A stretch of DNA of 64,000 nucleotides from Pisolithus tinctorius (GCA_024663395.1 JANFAH010000010.1:1-64000); one strand, 5' to 3'. Numbered from the stretch's first letter, positions 24,180-36,239 are shown. Translations and numbers: made by a program. The notes: a model not told the origin generated them from the sequence alone.

Positions 24180-26262
24180 ATGTTAGAGGCGTTGTTGCGA
24201 GAATACGGCCTCCAGGCAAAGGCACTCGGTGCCCTCATTGCCCTTGCCATCCTCGGCAAGGCCGTACGGTCCCAGCTTAGGGCCCGAAGGCGTCTGCCTT
24301 TACCTCCTGGTCCTCCCGGTCATTGGTTGTTTGGAAATGCCCTTCCCAGGGAAAAGTACGTTCTTCTTTCACAGTTTATTTTGTATTGCAGCAGCAGCAT
24401 TAACGCACTCTCCAGCCAATCTCAACAGTTCGCCGAATGGATCAACGAGTATGGCCCTATTATTTCGCTTCGGGTTGGCCCAAGGACTATGGTCATCATA
24501 GGGCGTTATCAGGTGCGCCTTACAGCCGGTCCTCTTAGTGGACTAGCTAAAACCGAGCGAACACCAGGAATCTGTAGATATTATGGAGAAGGAAGGCGGT
24601 TTGCTGGCAGATCGTCCCCGTGCAGTTGCGGCGGGTGAAATCTTGTCCCGTGGACTTCGGATGATCCTTGCCCCCGCTGGCGAGCAGTTCCGTAGATTAC
24701 GCAGGTGAGCAAGAGACTTGGGAGTTACTATGCAGCGAACAGCTTCCCTAACCGTGTTGTAAACAGAGCTGCACACACCCATCTCCAGGCAAAAGCCGCA
24801 GAGTCATATGGCCCCATCCAAATGCAAGCCGCGCGCGATGTGATTATTGACATTCTTGATAACCCCAAGAACCATCAAGCGCACGCCAACCGCTACGCGG
24901 CATCCGTCATTCTACGTGTCACGTACGGCAAGTCGACAGCCACAGAGACGAATGCGCCTGAGATCGTCCTCATTCACAAGATGTTGAAGCGCTTCCAGAC
25001 ACTAATGCGTCCTGGAGCGCTTCTCGTCGAGAAGTACCCAATCTTGAAGTATGTGCCTGGATATGCAGGCTACCTTCACGAGTGGCGCAGAGAGGAACGC
25101 CAACTATTCCATGATCAGCTTAACCGTGTTGCCAAGGAATTAGTGAGTTCTTGCTAGATTGGCTAGACATATGATCCTGACGGGTACCTCAGAAAACGGG
25201 AAATCCTGGTCCTTCGTTTGCGAAATACCTCCTTGAGAACCAGGAGACACACAAGTTGTCTGATGAGGAGATGGCGTATCTCGCCGGTTCGCTCTTTGGT
25301 GCTGGCTCTGACACTGTAGGTCGTTGCCTTTTTGGCCTCATCCTACGGTTGACGTGTATGGGATTTCTAGACTGCTGTCGCTATCATGGTACTGGTCATG
25401 GCTGCCGCTCGCTTCCCTGAGGCCCAGGACGTTGTGCAGGAGGAACTCGACAACGTCGTCGGTCGCGACCGTGGTATGTTTCCCAGGCTCGTGAAACTTG
25501 CCAAGCTTGTTGATGTATGCAAATAGCACCTACCTTCGATGATTACAACGCGTTGCCTCAAATTCAGGCGTTCATGCTTGAATGTCTCCGCTGGCGTCCG
25601 GTCACTACACTCGGTACGGCTATCGTCTCTACGTGCGTCATTGACCCTGACCATATCATCCGCAGGCTTTGCCCACCGTGCTCAGACGGACATCGTTTAC
25701 GTACGTTAATTTATAGAATTCATGACGCCATAGCTGATCGTCACTACAGAAAGACATGTGTATTCCTGAGGGAGCGATCGTTTTCGGAAACCACTGGTAA
25801 GCCAGTTCTTCCAAGGTATACCTCCGTCGAATAACCGTCCCTCACAGGGCTATTTCTCGGGACCCCGCTGTATACCCGAACCCCGACAAGTTCGACCCTC
25901 AGAGATGGTTAGGCAGTGACGGGCGTATCCGCGAAGACGTTCGGTTCCCCAGTTTCGGGTTCGGGAGACGGTAAGGCTGTTTGCGTACCACATTCTATTT
26001 AAGCCCGGTGCTGACGACCGCGTCTTTGCACTTCAGTATTTGCCCTGGACAACACATTGCTAACCGGTCCATCTTCATCAATGCTTCGCTCCTTCTTTGG
26101 TCTTTCCGTATCACCCAGGATCCTAACGCCCCAATCAACGACAAGGGTTTCGTCGACGGTGTGATTGCCCACCCTAAACCTTTCGCTGCGTGCTTCACGC
26201 CTCGCATTGGGGACGAGAAACACCTGAGAAAGGTTATGGAGAAGTACGCACAGGATCTCTAA
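24180..26262 (+). CDS. Cytochrome P450 monooxygenase (microsomal, E-class), 11 exons
   Basis: Exons 24180-24355, 24416-24512, 24568-24704, 24767-25142, 25193-25315, 25371-25473, 25527-25613, 25666-25700, 25750-25796, 25848-25970 and 26037-26262; 509 residues, every join in phase. An N-terminal membrane anchor (ALGALIALAILGKAV) is followed by the Pro-rich hinge LPLPPGPPGH. Other landmarks: RRLRRAAHTHLQAKAAESY (C-helix region), I-helix AGSLFGAGSDTTA (residues 293-305, with the O2-activating Asp-Thr), ExxR at Glu356/Arg359 (ECLRW), and the haem-binding loop FGFGRRICPGQHIA with Cys437 as iron ligand. All essential residues are present, so it should be active with a P450 reductase at the ER. The style is that of the large basidiomycete families acting on secondary metabolites or xenobiotics. 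No biosynthetic partner is adjacent; substrate unknown. Confidence 0.95.
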
Positions 26263-26703
26263 GGTGCTCGGTAATCCTTACGTGACTTGTATTTTCGGTT
26301 TTATTTCGCTTTGAATGGTTATACCGTGCGTTTCTTCGCAATTTAAACTTTCGAACGTCCCCCTCATAAGTGCGTCAGTGAGGAAGCATATGAATGAAGG
26401 AGTAAGGAAAATAATTGGGGGCGTCCATGTTTCTGACGGAGAGGACTGCAGTGACTTGGAATTCTGATTGGGGCTGTCCTATCATTCTCCCGAGATGGAT
26501 GTCTGTAGGCATTATTTATCTCTACACGAGAGTATCATGTCACGTGGATGGACGTGCTAGTAGTATCTGATTGGCTCGATGTGATGTCATCCCCTCCGTT
26601 ACTGTCAACAAGCTTGGCAAGCCGTTAGCCAACTGGGTAGTGCGGCTCCTCCGGTTTGGAATACATATCTGTCCTTCGACTGCCTGCTATTCAGGCAGCG
26701 CAA
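26263..26703. other. Short intergenic region
   Basis: Lies between two plus-strand genes and would hold the MED21 promoter. Nothing else seen. Confidence 0.4.
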
Positions 26704-27409
26704 ATGCTGCAGGATCTCTCGCATATGGACCGTATAACGCAGCTGCAAGATGAGATACAAAGGGTAAAAGCTCTATTATTACGGTCGAAGGATGCTAATT
26801 CACTATGGAACGATAGTTCCTTGTAATTATGTCGAGTAGCATTGCCTACCTCACCACTCGATCCACATTCCTTCAAGTCAGCGAGGAGATACCGATCACG
26901 AAACAGCGAAATCCGGACAAGTTTGATCCACCGGAGGTGTTTGAAGGTTCGCAGGGTTTCCACTTCTCATCGAGCTTGCGTTGACTTGGATGACGCTCCC
27001 GCTCACTTTTCTCCAGCGAACAAGAAGGAACTGGTAGATGACCTGATCATGAAAGCGAAGCAAATCGAGGTGTTGATCCAGTCTTTACCTGTCCCAGAAC
27101 CCGAGGAACAACAAGTCTGTCGTATATCAACTTCTGGGTGTCGTACTTTACTACTGACCGATTTTCTGTCACTAGGCAAAGCGTCTCCAGGATTTGGAAA
27201 ACGAGATGACGGTCGCAAACCAAGAATATATCCAAGCTGTCGAGCGTGCTAGTATGTCCTTCGTTTGCATGTCAATAGACATCCTTCGCCTCTCGTTGAT
27301 GATATCCCCTCCAGAAAGTTTACATGGCCAGTTCTCGGAACTCTTACGCACGATGCTTGACAAGGCGGACATCGAGGCTAGTTTGCTTTCGGGGCAGAAA
27401 CCCAACTGA
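26704..27409 (+). CDS. MED21: Mediator complex subunit 21 (Med21/Srb7)
   Basis: Exons 26704-26763, 26817-26946, 27017-27114, 27176-27251 and 27315-27409; 152 residues, introns 50-70 nt, all in phase. The sequence follows the family closely: MLQDLSHMDRITQLQDEIQ, IMSSSIAYLTTRSTF, VSEEIPITKQRNPDKFDPPE, NKKELVDDLIMKAKQIEVLI and LPVPEPEEQQAKRLQDLENE, with a C-terminal helix GQFSELLRTMLDK. Med21 pairs with Med7 through coiled coils in the middle module of Mediator, linking activators to RNA polymerase II. Length matches other fungal Med21 proteins (about 140-160). It is a single-copy core gene, so its intactness supports the left half being ordinary chromosomal DNA. Confidence 0.92.
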
Positions 27410-28129
27410 GGTTCTGCTTTTCTCAAGCCTTCGTATCCTCCTCTTCCTCCACCACCACTCACCGGGGGTTGCGTCGTCCGGCGTGACGGGCGTACCTATC
27501 TGCTCTGGGCCCGCGGGGGGATGCATCGCGATCACATTGTCATTTACAAACGCATGTTACCACCAATGTAATCCAGCTTCTCTGGGGCTCATTTTGCTTG
27601 AGTACTTATGTATGAGAACTCAGAAAACCGGTCATCCAGTAGCTTGCTCCGTGGTCTGGAAAGTTTAAACCAGTCAATATTCAAACAACCTGGCGTGCAT
27701 CGTGCTTTCTGTTAGGCTCTGGAGCCTTGCGCCCGGACTTGCTTAATAGCTACCCAATAAAAGGAATCGTTCCGATGTGGAACGTCTTGACAGCTTTGCT
27801 CAGCTTTTTTATTGCCTTTGATCCTATCTGTTCCGTAGATATGTGCTGGCATACTTGTGCCTATTCCCTACAGTACAAAAGGGCCTATGTAGTACAATGT
27901 ATGGGGTCTTTTTCCCTCCCTCGAATTAACAGACTGCATTATCTGGAAACTCCAAGTAGCCTTTAGATCAGAGAAGAATTCTGTCGTCCTATCTTCGCAT
28001 CACTGTTACCCAAGCCGACTGCCTGCCCGCGTGGTAATCGCGGTACTGGACACCAGTGAGGAATTGAGTATGTAGCTGCGATGGTGACTCGAGCGTCTAT
28101 ACCCTCTGCATCACCGCCGACGATCTACG
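27410..28129. other. Intergenic between MED21 and the deaminase-like gene
   Basis: No coding signal. Probably the MED21 terminator and the next promoter. Confidence 0.4.
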
Positions 28130-29651
28130 ATGGCAACGATATCCGGCCCATCTGCAGCTGCTTTGCACTCCTTGTCGCCTTCCGACGTCGATTTTCTGCA
28201 ATCGTTACCCAAGGCTGAGCTCCACGCCCATCTCAACGGATGCATCCCTTTACAGACACTCACAGACCTCACTGAGCATCTGACCCTGCCCGCAGACACC
28301 ACCGATGAGATAGCAGCAACAGTCGCAAGATTGAAGTCTGGGTTGACGCTAAATGACGTATCAGAGTTCTTTCCGTTGTTTTCTGCGATCTATGCTATCA
28401 CTTCGACCCCATCAGCACTGGGCCGGGTCACTCGGGATGTTCTCGATTCATTCCTCAAGGCCGAGAGCAATCCTCCACCAGGTTTTGCATATACACCTGC
28501 CCCCGAATGCAGCTACCTCGAACTGCGCACGACTCCCCGCGCAACTGCACAAATGTCCCGGTACACGTACCTGACCACTGTGCTAGATGAGATCGAGAAA
28601 TTCTCAGCTGATCAGGCAGCGTTGATCGTTTCCATCGATCGACGGATGTCTGAGGCAGACGCGAAAGAGTGCGTTGATCTTGCTATCGCGCTTCGAGCTG
28701 CGGGTAGGCGTGTAGTGGGGCTGGACCTGTGTGGTGATCCGGGAAAGGGTGACATTGCCACGTTCGAGAAACATTTCAAGAGAGGAAAAGACGCTGGATT
28801 GGGACTTACTCTTCACATTGCCGAGGTGTGTGTCATACTATATTCCGTTCTACAGCCTGCCTGGAAGTTATGGTGCAGACCAAGGGAAATACCACCGCAG
28901 AATCACTCGCCCTACTTGACTGGCGTCCGGATAGGCTTGGGCATGCAACCTTCCTTTCTGACGAGCACAAGGCATTGTTTTTCGCCGATCTGCTGCAACC
29001 GGATTCTGTCCCTTCGCCGGCAACTGAGTCCAACTCGGTTCAACCATGGGACCCTGAACATCCGCTCCATACAGCATACCTGACTGCATATAAGACCCAT
29101 CTGAAGCGCATTCACGAGGAAAGCACGGAATCTGAGGAAGCTCGCCGGATGTTGAGTTACCACATTGACGCTGACAAAGGGGCACGTCGTGCTGCGTTGA
29201 AAGACATCGAAGCTTTGTCGAAGCGGCGGAACGGTGCATACAAGCCCTGTATCGAGATCTGCCTTAGCTCCAATTTGCTGTGAGTTCGGGAGCACCATTG
29301 TTTTATTTCTCGATCTTGCGTTACGTCTCACACCACGTGCAGTTCCAGGACTGTACAGTCTCTCGAATCCCACCATATACAATATTACCTCGCAAATGAC
29401 CATCCTATTTCAATATGCGTATGCGCTGAATTTTGCTTTATACTGTTTTGTTGTACTGAATTTTGCACCACTGGCATCGCTTATTGTAGACTGACGATAC
29501 CCTCCCATTCCGGACTACTCTGCTAGCCGAATACGCCCAGCTCCTCGCAAAGCCTCCTTTGGGTCTTGGCCTTGGCCGCGAGCAGGTGAAGAGGATCGCA
29601 GCGATGGGCATGGAAGCGCGTTTTGTTCAAGGCAGAGTTGAAGTAAAGTAG
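28130..29651 (+). CDS. Adenosine deaminase-like protein (ADAL / N6-methyl-AMP deaminase type)
   Basis: Exons 28130-28825, 28879-29279, 29349-29418 and 29490-29651; 442 residues, all joins in phase. Metal and catalytic landmarks of the adenosine deaminase fold are present: the HxH pair His32/His34 in LPKAELHAHLNG, GLDLCGDP, THIAE-like LHIAE ending at residue 232, RPDRLGHATFL, CLSSNLL, and the zinc/catalytic Asp pair in CTDDTLPF (Asp391/Asp392). LNG rather than LDG after HAH and the overall layout fit the ADAL subgroup rather than classical ADA. ADAL enzymes hydrolyse N6-methyl-AMP to IMP in nucleotide salvage; cytosolic, no signal peptide. An upstream ATG at 28081 is out of frame. Somewhat longer than human ADAL because of a loop rich in Ser/Pro near residue 285. 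Confidence 0.9.
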
Positions 29652-29795
29652 TCATAGTACATGTATGAATAGATGTCTGTGTTTCCCGGATTCGCAATGT
29701 TTAGCTAGTCAAAAATCCAAGTGTATTATTAGATACCGGTACATCCAAGAGTGTTTTGAGTATTTTGAGGTAAGAGGAAATAAGTTGCAAAAAGT

Positions 29796-29893
29796 GGGCT
29801 CGACCGGGAATTGAACCCGGGTCACGTACATCTGACCACCCGGGGTGGCGGGTTATTCCCGAAGCACGTATCTTACTACTGGACCATCGAGCC
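29796..29893 (-). tRNA. tRNA-Pro (anticodon CGG) with a 27-nt intron
   Basis: Reads on the minus strand from GGCTCGA (29893) to TCGAGCC plus discriminator C (29796). The seven-base acceptor pairs fully. D-arm GTC/GAT, anticodon stem CGTGC/GTACG (one G-T pair), T-stem CCGGG/CCCGG with TTCAATT loop. The anticodon loop is TT-CGG-G followed by a 27-nt intron (29857-29831) after position 37, then T38. Mature length is 71 nt before CCA. The intron can pair back to the anticodon region, as expected for splicing. Confidence 0.92.
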
Positions 29894-30169
29894 GCGATAA
29901 CCTTGGAAAGGCCTCGACCTACAAGGTGCTAAATTCCAGACAGGATACATTTGGGGTCACACTCTGTTGAACTTGGACTTTGCAACCACCCTTTAATGTC
30001 CGCATATGATCTTCGACTTCGATTTCGGAAATGTTCTGGGTTTGCCTATGGAAGGCTTCTGGGCGTCAATTTCTCCCTCTCCCAACGTACATCTCCACAA
30101 GTCATCCTACCGAGCCCTCTTGATCTAGTCAGCCCCGCCGTCTGACTCTCTTGAGAGGACTTCGTCAGT

Positions 30170-31952
30170 ATGGCCATATTTCAGTGGGAAAACATCGAAC
30201 AGTTCATCGGTCTTGTTAACTTGTTATCTCTGCGCAATGGTGGTCAAGTTGGACCAAAGACGGGGAAAGAGGAAGAAGAAGTTCAATGTAGCACTAACAC
30301 CGAGGTCAGCGGGGGCGAATCAGATGTCAGGGAGAGTAAGGAGGACGAACTAAAGCGGCGCTTTCTCGACAAGTTTGCGGAAGCTATTTCGAACGACAAA
30401 GGTGACAGGCATGTCGCTGTTTGCTCTGTGGCACTCCGCGAGTCCCGGGGGGATCGATGCCCTGACGGGAACGTTAAAGTTTCCTTGCTGGTCTCCCGTA
30501 ATCAGGATTTCGAGCAGGAGGATAAGAATTTTTTTGGCACCCTTGAAAGGTTGCTCGCCGCTATCGGCGCTACTGTGTCCGAACAGATAAGCACTGGTAT
30601 GTATATTGTTATACTCTGTGGTAGACTTCTAGCCGTTGACATACATATATGTACGTCTTAGGTTTGCTTGCAGTTGAAAAGGAGCTTTGGGAGGAGTTGG
30701 TACGCTACAATCAACTCCGCCTCGATTATCACGCAAATAGCCTACGTGTCAATCTGCAAACGTTCAAGGCCGATGGATGCATACCTCCGCATAACGACTC
30801 TCGTTCACCGCGGGGCGGCGATTCCGAACAGAGAACTTTCTGTGATGACTGTAGCACCGGCCTCTATTCAGATGCTTCTCATGGTGCCCGCGTGAAATGT
30901 GCCCAGGAGCACATCCGTGATCTGGGTAACATCCTTTCTTCCCGTGATGACAGAGCGACTCGGCGACGCCTTCTTGCTGAGCATACCTATTCTCTCCGTC
31001 ATATGAAGTCTCTCAGGGTATTTCTCGATTCCGGTCCGGGGGCTTTAGTTGGGCGTAAGCTCATCTCGGACATACACTGGTTGGGCCGTTTGAGGTCCTG
31101 CTATAACACGCTTGTGGAAGCAGCACTTAATATTCCTGGATTTTCTCGGCTGTCCATCGTTCCTGTGCAAAACCTTTCACCTCGTGTCTGTCCGTCCACC
31201 TTACCCACTCTGGCGATGTGATGAATTGTCTGGGTCAGACCTTGAATCCGACCTCTGTCAAAAGATTTATCGACGAACGGTCAAGTGTCACTAGTGCAGA
31301 GCACGATTTCAAGCAGCGTCAGAATAAAATCACGAGGCGACATCTCTCAACTCATGCAGAGCTTCAGCTCGTCCTTTATATCCTAAGGACAATGGAAATG
31401 AAAACTGTGCACGGGGAAATATATCCCTACATTGGATGCAGCAAGTTGTCTTGCTTCCTTTGCACCATTTTCCTCGAGCTCTGGGGTCAGTCTGGCTTTG
31501 CATTTAGGACCCGCGGGAGTCATGGGAAAATTTACGCGTTGTGGTCCATCCCGGACGTGGATGGATTTCATGACGATATGGTCTCAGGCCTCAATTTAGC
31601 ATTGAAGAAGATGCGAAACTTGCTACTTTGCGAGTTGACAAACCCCGTCACACTAACTGCTCATGTCGCCGAATCCTCTGCTGGAGTTACGGATTACAGT
31701 CCCCGGTCCTCTTTCATTCATCAATATCACAGTGCGTTGACTGCCCGACGCGAATTCGACTTTCTGCGCGCACATACGCGCAAGAGCTTCGTCAGGTGCG
31801 TACTTGCGGTGTGTATGTAATTGTGCGCGCTGACCTTGCTACTTCTTAGGAGCATTGACCCAGTCGAAGGAGGAAAGACACACAACATGCCTGGTGCTTT
31901 TACGCCCACTGAACCTCCAGTGCTCCGGAGAGTGCGAAAATTGCGAGTATAA
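30170..31952 (+). CDS. OTT_1508-like fungal deaminase
   Basis: Exons 30170-30596, 30662-31185, 31239-31795 and 31850-31952; 536 residues. Exon 3 carries the deaminase signature: STHAELQLVLYILR (His356, Glu358) and YIGCSKLSCFLC (Cys384, Cys389, Cys392), followed by RTRGSHGKIYALWSIP. This matches the fungal OTT_1508-like clade of the cytidine-deaminase superfamily, in which His and two Cys bind zinc and Glu moves the proton. The N-terminal 300 residues are helical, charged and unassigned. The substrate of this clade is not known; nucleic-acid editing or defence has been proposed from comparative genomics. Exon 4 is short and its sequence (MPGAFTPTEPP) is a diverged copy of the 5' end of the next gene, so the true C-terminus is uncertain; it may run into the MYND gene. 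Confidence 0.75.
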
Positions 31953-32190
31953 GACTTCAGAAGATTGCAGCGAATATCATAGCATGTGCTCGTACTCCGG
32001 GTCGGTTGAAGAATCAGAAAACTACGGCATTTCCACGGCTTTGGAACACTCGGAAGGCCCGGGGCTCTCCGGAGAATACGGAGATTGTGATCGCCACGGC
32101 ATGCCTGGCGCTTTTAAATCTGTGAAAACACCAGAGCCCTCTGGAGAATGCGAACACTGCGCATGCGAAACCTCAAGGAGGTGCTCCAAA
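31886..32190 (+). repeat. Diverged tandem duplication of a MYND 5' segment
   Basis: Two related blocks (about 31890-31970 and 32100-32185) encode MPGAF followed by SGECExC and a Thr-Ser/Cys pattern (ENCEYKTSEDC versus EHCACETSRRC). In the first block MPGAF and SGECENC are in different frames. A weaker third trace (EGPGLSGEYGDCD) lies between them. Confidence 0.55.
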
Positions 32191-33379
32191 TGTCTTGGCC
32201 CTTGGCTGTGCAGTGATCGCTGTGAGAATGAGTGGGACTACTTCGGACATACCTTCCGGTGTGCCATAGGCCGACCTCTGGACACTGCCGACTACCTTGT
32301 CCGGGCCTGCCGGACAGGCTCGTTGGACGACGTTGATGGGGACACTGCGGAGGACTTTGGATTCGCGAAATTTGCGTCGGACCGCGACTTGCAGAGGCTC
32401 TTTGGTTTGTATGTCGGCCTCACGCGTATGGGTGTCCGAAGTCGAGAACTGCACAAGTGGAAAATGGAGGGCACTCTGACAGAAAATATCATAGCCAAAT
32501 ATGAAGTGATACCCGAACGCGTCCGTGGCGTGTATTACCCGTGGTTCCGTAAGAACCTGGTCATCTTCAATTCGCGAGATGTACAGCCGGATTTCCTAGC
32601 GATTGCCCGGCCTTACCTCGACCCAGAAGATAGGAACAAGGAGCCCCACGAATTGGTCCCGGAGGCAAAACGCAAGTCTTTCTTGCTGTATTCCATGCTG
32701 CTAAATGGGTACCATCCGAACCCTTCGCTGTCTGACACAGTCTGTAAAGACCTTTATTTCGAGTTCGGTTTCGTAACCGGGATTGGGTCCGAGGGCGAGG
32801 AGTGTTACCTTGGGTTTACGGATTTCTCATTAGCAGATGCCCGTTCACAATGTTTGGAATGCATTTCAGACCAACAGTCTCACGGCATTGATGGATGCAA
32901 AGGGGCTTGAATCGGTGCGCAAGCGAGTCAAGCATCTGGGCGCCTTCCTAAAGATCAAGCCCAACGATTGCTGCCCCACTGTATGGTACCTCAGACTCTT
33001 CGTCCACTCGCCAGATGTGGACCCTCCACCACATGTGGCCGTGGACTATGGATTTTTTAACTGCAAGTCAGTTGAAGAAATATTCGCTCTCAAAGGGGTA
33101 TACAAAGAGGTTCTCGAGTCTCCAATGGTCGACCCCATGGAATTGCACGCGGCCTGTATCCAGGGGAAGCTGTATGACTTCGTGTGCCAACATAAACCAA
33201 ACCTTGAGCAAAGGTTCAAGGGGTTAATGACCAACATGTACCCGCTCCCTGGCAATGTTAAATGGGCCGGTATGCGCACGGAGAATGTCTTGATACTAGA
33301 TTCTACTCCAGAAGTGGCTCACAACCTGTTGCCTGCCTTTAAACGACAAGCTACTCGCATATTTTATGTAGAGAAATGA
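32101..33379 (+). CDS. MYND zinc-finger protein
   Basis: Two exons, 32101-32772 and 32837-33379, give 404 residues from the ATG at 32101. The 64-nt intron (donor GTAACC, acceptor TTAGCAG) is needed because the frame closes without it. A MYND finger sits near the N-terminus: CEHCACETSRRCSKC, then WLCSDRCENEWDYFGHTFRC, with the Cys/His spacing needed for two zinc ions. The rest contains a helical region (DLQRLFGLYVGLTRMGV) and a well-ordered C-terminus (VWYLRLFVHSPDVDPPPHVAVDYGF and LHAACIQGKLYDFV). MYND fingers bind proline-rich peptides. Fungal proteins of this layout occur in multi-copy families of unknown role. An open frame continues upstream to 31855 with a second Cys-rich block, so the start may be earlier or the gene may be fused to the deaminase. 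Confidence 0.7.
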
Positions 33380-34237
33380 CGCCGGCTTGGTGCAATATGT
33401 AAGATGACTTGGTTCATTCCTACCTCGTCCTCATCCCATTTATCGCATTTTCCGCTCTCCCGCCTAGTGCTGTATAATGGACAGCCTCTTGATAGAACCC
33501 TGTTTTTCTGTGGTTTGTCCCCCCGTGTATGCTAGGTCCCTTCTATGTTTCTTCGCATTAGCCGCACCACGAATGAGTGCGTATACGATGCCAGATTTGC
33601 TGGGAAAGGCATTCTTTCAGAACCAATCCAAAGGAGGCCAGGCCATTTCGTGTCGCACACAACCGCCGTCAAATTCAAGAACGAATAGGCGCAGGGACAT
33701 TCACCACTGGCACGCTGCGTTCCCTGAGGAGATTCGAAAGCCCATGGCATCTCGAATGGCCGTGTTAGCAAACTACGGCACAGGATGCTGCAAGGATACC
33801 GCAATGTGACCATCGGAAGGCAAGCCCTTGATACCAATAAGCTGGATGCCTGGTACCCTCCAGGAGTACTCCTCTTTTTCAGCAAACTAAGCAACTTCGG
33901 GTAACGGAAAGTGTTAGATTGCCTTCAAGACTCTAGAACGATTGTTTTCAACCTAGGTTACAATGTCCAAAATGCTAGAGGCTACCGTCAATTCTGCGTA
34001 GAGGTCGCACTGCACTAGCCACAAAATTATCAATAATTATGGCTGTTGGATGGGAACTAATTACCATTTACAGATAATTAAGACTCCCATAGGCCACGTG
34101 ACTTTTATGTGATGCATCACGTGAAACTCATGTGACCTTGGGAGAGTATTGAGGCACATGGGCCGAGTCCATCACCGGTGAGTGGTCACGTGACTAAAGC
34201 TTTATTCATTTCCTGATGCAGGCTATCATTGCATAAA
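33380..34237. other. Intergenic, nothing recognised
   Basis: No accepted coding sequence. Composition is still normal for the genic half. Confidence 0.4.
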
Positions 34238-35672
34238 ATGAACATCCCGAAAGGCGCAATCCGCTCATCCGGACTCCAGTTACTATTGGATCATGACGTT
34301 CCTCTTAAACCTCCACCGTCCATCGCTGATGCTCTCACCAACATCCCTGATTCAGCGAGGAAATTTTTCGCCTCTGTATCGAGTCCCACTGAGATTCTGT
34401 CCTCGAAACTCAGTCTCTAGAGTAGAAGGAATCGATGTTATCGAAGGGGGTTACAACTTTGTACATATCCTTAACCTCGACATTGGTGAATCTGGCCGCC
34501 CCTTTCCCTTTGTTTTGCGCTTTCCAATTGATCCCGATATCATCTCCCGATGGCAGACTTGTACAGCTGTAGGCTGTATGATGTATTGTCAGCAACACCC
34601 TGATCTCAATATACCCACGTCCAGCCATCTACGCTTATAACTGCACTTATGGATCGAATTCATTGCCATGGAATATATCGATGGAGATACCCTGAACGAC
34701 GTGTGGCTGGACCTTCCAGAGGAGGAAAAGCAGAATATGGTCGACCAAGTCGTAGAGATAATGCGCACGATGAGGACAAAGACGAGCTTCAAGTTGATCG
34801 GAGGAATCAGCCCAGATGGTTGCTCCTGTCCTCTAGTCGATGACAGGGATGCCACGAGTGGGAAGGTATGTTTACTTGGACCGTATAACTCGGCGGACGC
34901 TGAACCTCGTACAGGGGGTAGTTGACGGTTTTCGGTCTATACGATATTGGGCCGTTAGTGCTTCGACGACCATTTTCGCTCACATCTACGTCGTGTACTG
35001 AAACTTTAATCAGTACGAATCCGTGCGAGAATACTTCAGTCCGTCTTCGACCGTCAATTCCATCACATGGATCAAATGCTGCGCAAAGGTACACTCTCGG
35101 CTTACGAAGCAGAATACAGGAAGGAGATGAGCGAGTGCCTTCGCAATTTGACGCTGGAGGAGGCGTTCGAACTTATAAAGAGAAAGAGGGATGATTTTAT
35201 GGCACAGCCGTACGACTGCAAATACCCCTTCGTGTTGCGGCATGGCGATTTACATGGGCGGAATGTCATGGTGAGGTATGTTCTACTTTCCCTTGGAAGT
35301 CTTTCAGAGCGAAGTTGATGCAACGCCTAGCCATTCTTCCCCCGCCGTATACTGGCGATTCTCGATTGGGACTTTGGTGGTTCCCATGCACTCCCGCTCG
35401 CTGACGAAGCCTTCGAGGTGTCCTCCCCAGGACAGCAACGAAAATACTGATGTGCGCGTAAAACAAGGGGACGAGTTGTTTAATACACTACTCCAGATCA
35501 ATAAGCTCGTCGGATTTCTCCCGAGCGACGATCAGCTGACCAAATTAGTGGCATCCATGAAACTGTACGTCCTTGACTGCGAAGCCAAGACAGCACGAGG
35601 CAGCCATGTCATTGCGAGCGTTGGTGCTGATCCCAGTATCGATGCTGATATCCCCATTGATACTGAGGAATA
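34238..35672 (+). pseudogene. Decayed APH-family (aminoglycoside phosphotransferase-like) kinase
   Basis: Pieces of an APH/choline-kinase-like fold appear in order but in shifting frames: RVEGIDVIEGGYNFVHIL (N-lobe), FPFVLRFPID, IYAYNCTYGSNS, IAMEYIDGDTLNDVW (hinge), GLYDIG, SVREYF, then the catalytic loop LRHGDLHGRNV and the metal-binding ILAILDWDFGGSHALPL. At least four frame changes (near 34420, 34635, 34660, 34935) and an in-frame stop cannot be repaired with plausible introns. Only the GT-AG intron at about 34866-34913 and one after GRNVMV look genuine. Such kinases form large families in agaricomycetes and their substrates are mostly unknown. Catalytic residues are still visible, so decay is recent. 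Sequencing errors could explain some shifts but hardly all. Confidence 0.7.
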
Positions 35673-36239
35673 AACTGGTGTTTGGAGTATGTAAATGAAA
35701 CCTGTGTGTGGAAGTGGATATCTGGTGTGTCGCTACCCTGTTGAGGTACTCTACATTCTATGAATGATCGTACAGCATGCACCACTGCAGGCCCCAAACA
35801 AGGATGAGTCCACTAATAACAGGAGATAGCATGGGAATTGAAGGGATGTGTCAGCGTAGTCGTCGTCCCTGACTTAGTGCTCTCGATGATTCCGCCCGCA
35901 TCAGCATTAATGACTGCTCCTGGCGATATGCAACATCTTGACTTTTTGCATTGAAGGCTGGGAAATGGAAGGTGTGATCTCTGGGTTGAATGTAACATCT
36001 TGGTGGGCACGCGTGATTTCCACTGCTTCCTTGGTCCTTTCCCGAGCAGCCACAGAAGTGATGGGCACTCAGTGATTGTAAAGGGACCTATTCTTCCAGT
36101 CCTGATGGTATGAATTACTGTTAGGTGGCAGACACATCAGTGGCAAAATCACCTGTACAAGGGAATGGCAAGATAGCTTTCTTAGAATTGGCTGGTCATG
36201 ACTCTGATAGTATGAAATTGCTGTTAGGTGGCAGGCTGA
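35673..36239. other. Transition to CpG-poor repeat DNA
   Basis: No gene. From about 35,800 the base composition changes to CpG-poor. A diverged direct repeat of about 28 bases (core CTGTTAGGTGGCAG) occurs near 36104-36132 and 36210-36238. Confidence 0.4.

Noticed and set aside
30170..33379. Single continuous deaminase-MYND gene as the primary model
   Set aside because: The donor at 31796 has the wrong phase to enter the MYND frame at exon 4, so two genes fit the sequence better; fusion is kept only as an alternative.
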